A DNA stretch of 6,218 nt from Opitutia bacterium (lineage in GTDB: Bacteria > Verrucomicrobiota > Verrucomicrobiia > Opitutales > Seribacteraceae): assembly GCA_018695085.1 (NCBI GenBank), contig JABHOU010000127.1, forward strand, positions 1 to 6,218. Direction: 5' to 3'. The position numbers and the translations under genes are program-made. The notes beneath the pieces are model-generated. The model was not told the DNA's origin, made no database searches, and saw nothing but the letters and a program-made list of their open reading frames with translations. Shown here one piece after another: positions 1 to 5,591 of the stretch (position 1 is the stretch's first letter; every line of letters starts with the position of its first letter).

Positions 1-1
1 G

Positions 2-586
2 GCCCAGCAGGGGCACAAAGTGAGCGCTCACCTGCGTGGATCGAAGGCCGACCTTTGGGATGGCGGACACCGCATCCCTTTCATCGTCAAGTGGCCCGGC
101 AAGGTGAAACCCGGGAGTAAGTCCGACCAATTGATTTGCCTAACGGATCTCTTCGCCACCTTGTCTGAGATCGTGGGGACGAAACTGCCCGAAGGGAGCG
201 CCGAAGACAGCGTCAGTTTTCTCCCCGCCTTGTCCGGAGAAAAGATCACATCAACACGCAACGGCGTGATTCATCACTCCATAAGCGGGCACTTCGCCTA
301 TCGACAAGGCCCTTGGAAACTACTTTTGGCCCGAGCATCCGGTGGTTGGACTTCGCCAAAGGAAAACCAAGCGAAGAAGGATTCAGCCCCCGCTCAGCTT
401 TACGACATGAAGGCCGACGTCGGGGAAAGAAAAAATCTCTACTTCGAAGAACCTGAAGTCGCCAAGAAGTTGCTCGCCCTCCTCAAGGAAGACATCCAAC
501 GCGGTCGGAGCACAAAGGGAATCCCCTCAAATAACGACGTCGATAAAATAGTCATTTGGAAGAACGGTTCGCCCAAAGCGAAATAA
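2..586 (+). CDS. Sulfatase, C-terminal part (5' end outside window)
   Basis: C-terminal region of a type I (alkaline-phosphatase-fold) sulfatase, an enzyme that hydrolyses sulfate esters, in this kind of bacterium usually on polysaccharides or glycosaminoglycans outside the cytoplasm. The frame is open to the left edge and the 194 visible codons end at a TAA. Family landmarks seen in order are the LRGSKADLWDGGHRIPFIVK block (the usual K-x-x-x-W-[ED]-G-G-x-R motif), the DLFATLSEIVG helix, FLPALSGE, a GPWKLL strand, and the closing QLYDMKADVGERKNL block. The catalytic C/S-x-P-x-R formylglycine motif and most metal ligands would lie upstream of the window, so activity and substrate cannot be judged. 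The internal ATG-like start at 20 is not a real start because homology continues before it. The next gene is 134 bases downstream on the same strand. Confidence 0.93.
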   Translation, partial: AQQGHKVSAHLRGSKADLWDGGHRIPFIVKWPGKVKPGSKSDQLICLTDLFATLSEIVGTKLPEGSAEDSVSFLPALSGEKITSTRNGVIHHSISGHFAYRQGPWKLLLARASGGWTSPKENQAKKDSAPAQLYDMKADVGERKNLYFEEPEVAKKLLALLKEDIQRGRSTKGIPSNNDVDKIVIWKNGSPKAK

Positions 587-720
587 GATGATTCAGCCCT
601 TCTGCACGAGGTCTATTGAAGGTTACCTATAAGCAATTGCCAAGATACTGATTTTCATCCGTAACTGGGAGTGATTAGTTCTTCACTTAAGTTAAAGTCA
701 CATCTAGAATTTAATTTTCC

Positions 721-1788
721 GTGAAAATACCTAGCAAAAGAAAACGCCGTCGAATGGTCGGACCACTTATCGTCGCCGCTTTGGTGTCGAATGTTTTGTG
801 TCAAGCCGAAGAACAGCTATCAATAAGCCGAAACTCTCCTGACGAGCCAATGGCGACAAGCTATTCGGCGAAAAAGTCCATCGACTTCATCGAAAGATCC
901 GTCACTCGGTGGCAGAGTAGTCGGAAGTGCGTCACTTGCCACACCAACGGTTTGCATTTAGTGGCCGGTTCTCAAGTTACCCCCGACTCCCGCGTTCTCT
1001 CCGAAAACAGAGATTTCGCCCGCAAGTACCTGATGGGTTACGTCACGGGAAAAACGAAACAACGCGGCACCAGGGGAGCAATCGAAGGACTGGTTGCCAG
1101 TTCTAGTTATTTGGCGATCGGCGAAATGATTTCCGGGAAAGCCCTGCATCAGGATACCGCCAAGGGGCTGGATTACGTTTGGACCCAACTTGACGAATCA
1201 GGAGCATGGAACGATTGGTTGAAATGTCATTGGGGACCTTTTGAGGTAGACGATCATTTTGGCGTCACACTCGCCAGTCTGGCCGTTTCCATGTCTCCCC
1301 AAAGCTACAAGTCAAAACCCAACGTCGTTGAAGCTTATGGCAAAATGAAAGGTTTCCTGAAAAGGAACAAGGTCTCATCGCTCCATCAGAAAGGTATGCT
1401 AATATGGATTTCCAAGTATGATCCGACGTTGATTTCGAAAGAAGAGAAACAAGAATGGATCGCTGAAATAAAATCTCTTCAACAAAAGGACGGCGGATGG
1501 GTCCTCATTCATTTCGGTGACGAACAATGGAAGAGAGAAGACTCCCTAGCTCAAAGTCAGGAAAGCGACGGGTACGCCACGGCATTTGCCTTGTACACCT
1601 TACGCCAAGCCGAGATCCCCGCCGATAATCAGATCATTCGGCAAGGGGTGAACTGGCTCAAGACGCGACAACGCGAAAGCGGTCGATGGTTTACCCATTC
1701 GCCGAGAAAAAATGGAAAGCATTACATCAGTCAGGCAGGAACCAGCATGGCATTGATGGCTTTGGATAGTTGCGGCGCGTTAAATTAG
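721..1788 (+). CDS. Exported CxxCH protein with squalene-cyclase/prenyltransferase-type repeats
   Basis: A 355-residue protein starting at GTG; an in-frame ATG at 754 is an alternative start. The first 30 residues are a signal peptide: a basic stretch (KIPSKRKRRR), a hydrophobic core (MVGPLIVAALVSNVL) and a likely cut after CQA. Residues 70-74 are CVTCH, a c-type haem attachment motif. The rest resembles the alpha/alpha-barrel repeats of squalene-hopene cyclases and prenyltransferases, with QW-like elements near 157-166 (QLDESGAW), 254-260 (QQKDGGW) and 316-323 (QRESGRW), and a C-terminal SQAGTSMALMAL helix. I do not see the cyclase DxDD acid motif, so cyclisation of a terpene is not supported; similar haem-plus-repeat proteins occur in Planctomycetes and Verrucomicrobia without a known reaction. 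No strong ribosome binding site precedes either start. It follows the sulfatase in the same direction and may share its substrate programme, but this is inference. Confidence 0.85.
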   Translation: MKIPSKRKRRRMVGPLIVAALVSNVLCQAEEQLSISRNSPDEPMATSYSAKKSIDFIERSVTRWQSSRKCVTCHTNGLHLVAGSQVTPDSRVLSENRDFARKYLMGYVTGKTKQRGTRGAIEGLVASSSYLAIGEMISGKALHQDTAKGLDYVWTQLDESGAWNDWLKCHWGPFEVDDHFGVTLASLAVSMSPQSYKSKPNVVEAYGKMKGFLKRNKVSSLHQKGMLIWISKYDPTLISKEEKQEWIAEIKSLQQKDGGWVLIHFGDEQWKREDSLAQSQESDGYATAFALYTLRQAEIPADNQIIRQGVNWLKTRQRESGRWFTHSPRKNGKHYISQAGTSMALMALDSCGALN

Positions 1789-1794
1789 CTTATC

Positions 1795-1804
1795 TTGCAT
1801 GCAA
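1795..1804. repeat. 10-bp perfect palindrome just after the CxxCH gene
   Basis: TTGCATGCAA lies seven bases after the stop codon at 1786-1788. It is a perfect palindrome, too short and without a T-run to be called a terminator. It could be a protein-binding site or chance. Confidence 0.25.
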
Positions 1805-1867
1805 AGTTTCCCCTCCTCCTCAGGAGTACCCTTGCAAAAGCCCGGCAATCCTAGAAAAGCCAAAGCC

Positions 1868-1966
1868 ATGAAAACTCCTTATTGCCTGTCGACCTCCTTT
1901 TGATTTTTTTTGCTCGGGTTGATTCCCGGCATGGCGTTCGCCGAAAAGGCCGTATCCATTGCCGGC
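1868..1966 (+). pseudogene. Stub of an exported protein: signal peptide with an in-frame stop
   Basis: An ATG at 1868 opens MKTPYCLSTSF, then TGA (1901-1903), then the same frame continues FFLLGLIPGMAFAEKAVS. Ignoring the stop, this has the form of a Sec signal peptide: a lysine near the start, a hydrophobic core, and an AFA cleavage site followed by charged residues. After about 1966 the frame runs antisense through the beta-lactamase fragment and has no recognisable content, so the mature part of the protein has been lost. No good ribosome binding site is seen. The alternative is chance hydrophobicity, because the opposite strand also reads a plausible GYGLFG end of the beta-lactamase piece in this interval. 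Both cannot be original coding, so the true junction lies somewhere in about 1935-1985. Confidence 0.35.
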
Positions 1967-1984
1967 GTCTACCCAAGCCTCACC

Positions 1985-2284
1985 AATGCCCTGCAGGGCC
2001 TTCCCGTCCTTGACCGTCGTAGGAGCAACTCGGATACGCTTTTCGGAGGGAGGATTGTATCCCGTGTCAGTCATCTTCAAGGGGCCGAAGATTTCCATTT
2101 CGCAAAACAGGTCGAGCCGGAGCTTGGTGACCCGGCGAACGACCTCATCCAGCAACTGAAAATTAATATCGCTGTATCTGAGCTTTTGGCCCGGTTTGTA
2201 TTGCAGTTTCTCGGCTACGCACTTCGCGATGCACTCGGCGGATACGGCCTCCAGAAACTCATTGCTTTGAAAGCCCTCAAGCTT
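1985..2284 (-). pseudogene. Middle fragment of a beta-lactamase-family serine hydrolase
   Basis: Read on the minus strand, this stretch gives roughly 100 residues of the class C beta-lactamase / EstB / PBP4*-like family. The landmarks are KLQYKPGQKLRYSDINFQLL (the YSDxN motif, where the tyrosine is the general base), the DEVVRRV helix, IFGPLKMTDTGYNPP, and RIRVAPTTVKDGKALQG, which in full-length relatives leads to the next loop. The N-terminal nucleophile motif (SxxK) is absent here and the C-terminal third, including the final active-site strand, is missing. The open frame starts at 2308, but the first eight codons do not look like the family and no start signal is seen. Homology fades before about 1985. 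The matching N-terminal half lies at 4889-5356 on the same strand, so this is interpreted as the downstream piece of one split gene. Confidence 0.8.
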
Positions 2285-2313
2285 AGTTGCCGGGTAAGAG
2301 AGTCGCACTTAGC

Positions 2314-2952
2314 ATGAATGATACCACCACCCCACTCACTCCCGAATCCCCGCAACCGAATCTTGGAATGGCCGCACCACCGCCCACCCACCGGAAGACC
2401 AGCGGTCTCGCCATCGGGAGTTTTATCTGTGGCTTGGGCGGACTGGTTTTGAGTCTTCTCACCGGTTTGGCCGCCATCATCATGGGGCATGTCGCACTGG
2501 GCAAGATCGGCCGGAGTGGCGAGGAACTGGGAGGCAAAGGCCTGGCAATTACAGGAATGATCCTCGGCTACCTGTCGATTCCGCTCACGGTCGTCATCGT
2601 TATCCTCGTCGGTATGGTGAGTGGCGGATTCAACGAGACTGGACGGGAGATCGAGACCAACAGCAAACTGCAGCGGATCAACAGTGCCCTCACGATGTAC
2701 CGGCACCGGGCGGGAAACTATCCCTCGGAGTCACAGGGCGTGATGGCTCTCGGCGAGAAGCCGACGACCGCCCCGGAGCCCCGGAGCTGGTAACCGATTT
2801 TCAAGACCCTCCCGAAGGATGGCTGAGATCAGGAGTTCGTCTACAAGTATCCCGGATCGAAGCACCCGAACCAGCCGGAAGTGATCTCGAAAGGAAAGGA
2901 CGGCAAACTCGGCACTTTTGACGACCTCAGCAGTCAGGATGGGCAATACTAG
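2314..2952 (+). pseudogene. DUF4190 membrane protein with GspG-like C-terminal domain, two in-frame stops
   Basis: From the ATG at 2314 the frame encodes a proline-rich head (residues 1-30), then two membrane segments (about 31-57 and 76-104) separated by the IIMGHVALGKI and GKGLAITGMILGY blocks typical of DUF4190, then a type II secretion GspG-like domain starting at LQRINSALTMYRHRAGNYPS. A TAA stops it after residue 159 (2791-2793). The same frame then continues PIFKTLPKDG, TGA (2824-2826), DQEFVYKYPGSKHP, VISKGKDGKLGTFDDLSSQD and a final TAG at 2950-2952. These are the conserved GspG end motifs (LPKD-W, VYKYPG, SKGKDGKxGTxDD), so the gene was once longer and two nonsense changes have broken it without any frameshift; the TGA falls where a Trp is normal. 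A shortened product 2314-2793 could still be made and would keep both membrane segments. It faces the MORN gene tail to tail, 54 bases apart. Confidence 0.82.
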
Positions 2953-3006
2953 AAACCTGAGACAACCAATTATCCCCTGACTCAACCCACGCGGATCGGG
3001 GCGGGG

Positions 3007-4086
3007 TTACTTCTTGGACTCTTCCCACGTCTCAACCTCTTCGCCTTTGCTGTTCCAGAATTTCGCGGAAACCCATCTGCCGTCTTTGTAGGTTTGTTCG
3101 GTCCACTTCTGGCCGTTCTCGTGCCAAAACGTCTGGAGGCCATCCTGTTCTCCGTCTTTGTAGGTTTGTTCGGTCCACTTCTGTCCGTTCTCCTGCCACG
3201 TCCTATGGTGTACCTTTCTGCCGTCCCTGAACTCCATCAGGGACTCTACTTGTCCCGAATCATGCATCACCTTTGCCCAACCGCTGAATGGTTCTGATTC
3301 GTTGGGCGGGTAAAGGAGGTAGTCTCGCCGTTCGATTGAGTCATAGTCGATAGCCTCTTTGACGAGTCGCTCAACGTCGGCATCGCTTATCAGTGGTTTT
3401 GGACTATCGGCAGAGGGCTTTGCGTCTTCACTCGGTGGCGTTGGGCTCTCACTGGGGGACTCTGCGACAGGTGTCTCTGCGGGGAGCGGTTTCGCGGTAT
3501 CGGCAGAAGGCTCTTCCCTTTGATTCGGTGCCGATGGGTTCTCACCAGTCGAGTCCGAACCTTGGGCCTCTTTCCTCGTCTCAACCTCTTCGCCTTTGCT
3601 GTTCCAGTATTTCTCGGAACCCCCTAACCAGGCACCGTCTTTGAAGGTTTTTTCGAGCCACTTCTGGCCGTTCTCGCGCCACTGTGTCCTGAGGCCATCC
3701 TCTTTGCCGTCTTTGTAGGTTGATTCCTGCTTCTTCTGGCCGTTCTCGTACCAATTCGTCCCGAGGCCATCATATTTGCCGTCTTTGTAGGTATACTCCT
3801 CGCTCTTCTGGCCGTTTTCGTACCACATCGCCTGGAGGCCATCTGGTTTGCCGTCTTTGAACTGAGCCAAGCCCTTTACTTGCCCCGAATCATACATCTC
3901 CTTTGCCCACCCGCTGTATGGTTCCGATTCGTTGACCCGGTACACAAGGGCATCTCGTTCTTGGAGCGAGTCGATTTCGACAGCCTCTTCGAGAAGCTTT
4001 TTGACCTTGGAGTCGCTCAGCGACTTCTCACCACAACCCGCGATCAGTACGCGGCAAACAGCAGGACGAGTTTCTTCATTCCCCAT
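3007..4086 (-). CDS. MORN-repeat (YwqK-type) protein, duplicated two-lobe architecture, signal peptide out of frame
   Basis: The longest ATG-started frame gives 359 residues rich in repeats of the form W-x-E-N-G-Q-K-x(5)-T-[YF]-K-D-G-x-x-D-G-L, the toxin-antitoxin-YwqK / MORN type. There are two homologous lobes, residues 22-171 and 233-359. Each begins with a helix (SDSKVKKLLEEAVEIDSLQ versus SDADVERLVKEAIDYDSIE), then an NESEP[YF]SGWAK block, the repeats, and an ending FWNSKGEEVET or YWNSKGEEVET; a Pro/Ser/Glu-rich linker joins them. Residues 14-18 (LIAGC) form a perfect lipobox, but the residues before it (MGNEETRPAVCRV) are not a signal peptide; the real one, MKKLVLLFAA, is in the next frame from the ATG at 4079. 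The protein was therefore probably a surface lipoprotein, and this copy is likely not exported. MORN repeats often bind lipids or partners; the function here is unknown, and no toxin gene is adjacent. Confidence 0.8.
   Translation of the reverse strand: MGNEETRPAVCRVLIAGCGEKSLSDSKVKKLLEEAVEIDSLQERDALVYRVNESEPYSGWAKEMYDSGQVKGLAQFKDGKPDGLQAMWYENGQKSEEYTYKDGKYDGLGTNWYENGQKKQESTYKDGKEDGLRTQWRENGQKWLEKTFKDGAWLGGSEKYWNSKGEEVETRKEAQGSDSTGENPSAPNQREEPSADTAKPLPAETPVAESPSESPTPPSEDAKPSADSPKPLISDADVERLVKEAIDYDSIERRDYLLYPPNESEPFSGWAKVMHDSGQVESLMEFRDGRKVHHRTWQENGQKWTEQTYKDGEQDGLQTFWHENGQKWTEQTYKDGRWVSAKFWNSKGEEVETWEESKK
3010..3390 (-). repeat. Second lobe of the MORN protein (internal gene duplication)
   Basis: This segment encodes a diverged copy of the segment at 3574-4023, with the same start helix, NESEP block, ENGQK repeats and NSKGEEVET end. 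It has one ENGQK unit fewer. The linker between the lobes (3391-3573) carries the paired motifs PSADTAKPL and PSADSPKPL. Confidence 0.75.
3080..3192. repeat. 41-bp near-identical direct repeat inside the MORN gene
   Basis: Bases 3080-3120 and 3152-3192 are the same apart from one base, with a 72-base period (24 codons, ENGQKWTEQTYKDG twice). Other repeat units in the gene are much more diverged, so this pair arose recently or has been homogenised. Confidence 0.8.
4051..4079 (-). other. Out-of-frame lipoprotein signal peptide start of the MORN gene
   Basis: On the minus strand, the ATG at 4079-4077 begins MKKLVLLFAA and then hits TGA two codons on. An AGGGA ribosome binding motif sits about 7 bases upstream. 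Restoring one base near 4051 joins it to VLIAGCGEKS in the MORN frame, giving a textbook type II signal peptide. The lesion is therefore a one-base deletion (or equivalent +2) in the signal sequence. Confidence 0.7.
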
Positions 4087-4135
4087 CCCTACCACTTGCA
4101 AAGAGCAGGGGGCAAAGCCAAACCACCCTTAACCG

Positions 4136-4201
4136 GTGCACCGCACCCTGCTTCCTGCACCTTTGCAGGCTGTGCCGTGCACCGCACCCTGTTTCCTGCA
4201 C
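4136..4201. repeat. 25-bp direct repeat upstream of the MORN gene
   Basis: Copies at 4136-4160 and 4177-4201, each beginning GTGCACCGCACCCTG and ending TTCCTGCAC, differ at one base and have a period of 41. Each copy starts with the palindrome GTGCAC. They sit 50-115 bases upstream of the MORN start, where a promoter or operator could lie, but no clear -35/-10 pair was found. Confidence 0.75.
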
Positions 4202-4379
4202 TGGGATGGGGCTATTCGCCGCCGGTGGTGTGGCGGTTAATTTCCGCTGCCGCTCTCCAGGGGTTTCTGTCCCTTCGCGTAAACACAAAGTGTCAAAAAA
4301 AAGACACAATCGAAGACACAGTGGAGATTTCCCCAAAAAGGAAAATCCCCTAACCAGCTAAGATTAAGGGATTTAAGAG
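4202..4379. other. Non-coding spacer with two AT-looped hairpins
   Basis: No family-like coding is seen. GTGTC at 4290-4294, eight A residues, and GACAC at 4303-4307 form a small stem with an all-A loop. Just downstream, GATTTCC and GGAAAATC around 4324-4348 form a second, imperfect stem around CCAAAAA. Neither is followed by a T-run on the plus strand, so terminator function is not supported. Confidence 0.3.
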
Positions 4380-4422
4380 TGGCTCCTGCGGTTGAATTCG
4401 AACCAACGACCTATAGGTCTAA
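4380..4422 (-). pseudogene. 3' part of a tRNA gene (relic attachment site)
   Basis: On the minus strand this reads as a tRNA 3' end. It has an anticodon-stem 3' strand CCTAT, a five-base variable loop AGGTC, a T stem GTTGG/TCAAC that pairs fully (one G-U) around the loop TTCGAAT, an acceptor strand CGCAGGA, discriminator G, and CCA at 4382-4380. The matching 5' acceptor strand (TCCTGCG) and the D arm are absent upstream, so it is not a working tRNA. Identity breaks off in the anticodon loop, a common recombination point for tyrosine integrases. The isotype cannot be settled because the anticodon lies at the break; an Arg(TCT)- or Lys(TTT)-like loop is possible. Confidence 0.8.
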
Positions 4423-4424
4423 AA

Positions 4425-4456
4425 ACACTATTTTACATGGCGTAAAACGATAGTGT
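4425..4456. repeat. Imperfect inverted repeat beside the tRNA fragment
   Basis: ACACTATTTTAC (4425-4436) and GTAAAACGATAGTGT (4442-4456) are inverted copies, apart from a two-base CG insert, around a five-base spacer ATGGC. The layout resembles the inverted core-type sites that a tyrosine recombinase binds on both sides of its crossover, but that role is inference. Confidence 0.55.
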
Positions 4457-4508
4457 GAACACTATTCGCGTGCATTCGTGTTCATACTGTTCACACTAGT
4501 GTTCACAC
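4453..4508. repeat. Cluster of four 9-bp TGTTCACAC sites before the integrase
   Basis: TGTTCACAC occurs at 4488-4496 and 4500-4508, with a one-mismatch copy (TGTTCATAC) abutting at 4479-4487 and an exact inverted copy at 4453-4461. The last site ends 7 bases before the integrase ATG at 4516. Position and spacing fit arm-type sites, an excisionase/recombination-directionality factor site, or an operator for autoregulation. Confidence 0.7.
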
Positions 4509-4515
4509 CTTCTCG

Positions 4516-4920
4516 ATGTCCACCTTATTTAAGAACGCCAACTCCCCTTTCTGGAGAGCCAGATTCTTCGACCACGACGGCAAACGAGTCTCCCGAACAA
4601 CCGGCACAAAGTCCAAGCGCGAAGCCCGTCGTGTCGCAGCAGGATTTGAAGCAGCAGAGAATGCGTCTCGCAATGGGGCTGGCCGCTTGTCTGCCACTTA
4701 CGAGAAGGTCCTTCAACGCGTCGTGCGCGACGCAGAGGCCAGCAAGTTGAAGCTCGCAGACACAGAGACCTGTGTGCGCGAGATCCATAAAATCGCGGAT
4801 CCAGAATTCAAGGAGTTCGCACTGGGTGAATTTTGGGAGCAGTGGATTACCGAACAAGAGACTCATGTCACCGCTTCCACCGTAAACGGATATCCGGACG
4901 CAGTCCGCTGGTGTGAGTGA
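4516..4920 (+). pseudogene. Tyrosine-recombinase-type integrase, N-terminal third only
   Basis: The ATG at 4516 opens 134 residues that begin SPFWRARFFDHDGKRVSRTT, a family-typical N-terminal strand pair (arm-type DNA-binding domain). There follows a helix (SKREARRVAAGFEAAE), an intervening helical region with KLADTETCVREIHKIADPEF, and the start of the core-binding (SAM-like) domain, FWEQWITEQETHVTASTVNGY. After about residue 125 the frame leaves the family and ends at TGA in DNA that on the opposite strand is conserved beta-lactamase sequence. The whole catalytic domain, with the R-H-R-Y residues, is missing; complete relatives are roughly 350-400 residues, so no recombination activity is expected. 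The gene starts 94 bases from the tRNA fragment and just behind the TGTTCACAC cluster, the usual arrangement of int next to an att site. A clear ribosome binding site is not visible. Confidence 0.8.
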
Positions 4921-5356
4921 GCAAATGGCGAAGGGTAACCGCGTCGCGGCCATCCCCGGTGAATTCAGGAAAGTATTTTTTTACGGTGTCATCAATGCTT
5001 AGGTTGCCGCGCTCGTGCAACAGCAGCGCGGCGGTAATGGTGGCGACCACCTTGGTCAGCGAAGCGGCGGCGTAAATCGTGTCAGGCTGGGCCGGGGAGT
5101 GGACGGGTTCCACGCTTGCTTTGCCGTACGCCTCCGTGAAGTGGACACCGTTGCGCTCCACCCACAATACACCTTCCGGAAGGTGCTTCTCCTCCTGCGC
5201 CTTGGTAATGGCGTCGCCGATGGATTGAAGTTTTGGGAGATCAAAAACGTCTTCCAGTTCGGCAGATTGCAGGGGAGCAGTGGGTGATTCACTACAGCCC
5301 GACACTACCCAAAGGCCCAGCGCTAAAACAAATGGAAGGTAACCAAAGATGAGCTT
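4889..5356 (-). pseudogene. N-terminal half of a beta-lactamase-family lipoprotein
   Basis: Minus-strand reading from 5356 gives KLIFGYLPFVLALGLWVVSGCSES, a lipoprotein signal peptide with lipobox VSGC (Cys codon 5296-5294). It is followed by the first half of a class C beta-lactamase / EstB-like serine hydrolase, with GVLWVERNGV, YAAASLTKVVATITAALLL (SLTK carries the nucleophile Ser and Lys), LSIDDTVKKYFPEF and TLRHLLTHTSGLRPDI. An in-frame GTG at 5305 would give a shorter product that keeps the active-site motif but loses most of the signal peptide. Upstream of 5356 the frame soon meets TAG (5374-5372) with no ATG between, so the original start has been lost at another junction. After about 4889 the frame reads six foreign residues (antisense integrase) and stops. 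The missing continuation is at 1985-2284. Relatives release or modify cell-wall or ester substrates; the true substrate is unknown. Confidence 0.85.
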
Positions 5357-5383
5357 GGAAAGTACGCTACGCTACAGCGATAA

Positions 5384-5527
5384 GCAAGGAGCTTGCCGCT
5401 CTGTTACCTCGATCACGAAGGCAAGGCAAAGAAGCTCGAACAAGGACTACGCGTCCTCTTTGCCCTCGGCTTAAAGGCGGATTGTTTCCGCTCCGCAAGC
5501 CGACGGGCCATCGTCATCGGGAAATAA
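5384..5527 (+). pseudogene. Short unrecognised open stretch, probably a gene tail
   Basis: Between TAA at 5381-5383 and TAA at 5525-5527 there is a 47-codon frame ending LEQGLRVLFALGLK then ADCFRSASRRAIVIGK. The composition (regular hydrophobic helix, charged residues, no stop) looks like a real protein C-terminus, but I do not recognise the family and there is no ATG. A neighbouring frame (KVRYATAISKELAALL, 5359-5406) could join it through one frameshift. It lies between the lost start of the beta-lactamase gene and the PSCyt1 gene, so it may be another relic. Chance cannot be excluded. Confidence 0.3.
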
Positions 5528-5591
5528 AACGAAGATACATAGGAAAAATTCTTGGACAGATTCGGTCGGAACGTCATTAATTAATTCAAAG

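Noticed and set aside
2215..2706. Minus-strand open frame of 163 codons opposite the DUF4190 gene
   Set aside because: Low-complexity composition with no family features; it is the antisense shadow of a recognisable membrane protein.
2791..2826. Stop-codon recoding (selenocysteine or TGA as Trp) in the GspG-like gene
   Set aside because: A TAA lies upstream of the TGA, no SECIS-like structure is evident, and neighbouring genes end in normal stops; mutation is simpler.
2954..3006. Shared terminator between the two convergent genes
   Set aside because: Only a weak AACCC/GGGTT pairing with a long loop and no T-run is visible.
3007..4086. Toxin-antitoxin module, from the YwqK antitoxin family name
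   Set aside because: No toxin-like gene lies next to it; the neighbours are a GspG-like pseudogene and non-coding DNA. The repeat type alone does not show an antitoxin role.
4380..4457. Complete tRNA gene on the minus strand
   Set aside because: Only the T arm, variable loop, acceptor 3' strand and CCA are present; the expected 5' acceptor strand and D arm are replaced by repeat sequence.
4453..4508. CRISPR array
   Set aside because: The units are only 9 bp, spacers are 0-17 bases, and one copy is inverted; no cas gene is present.
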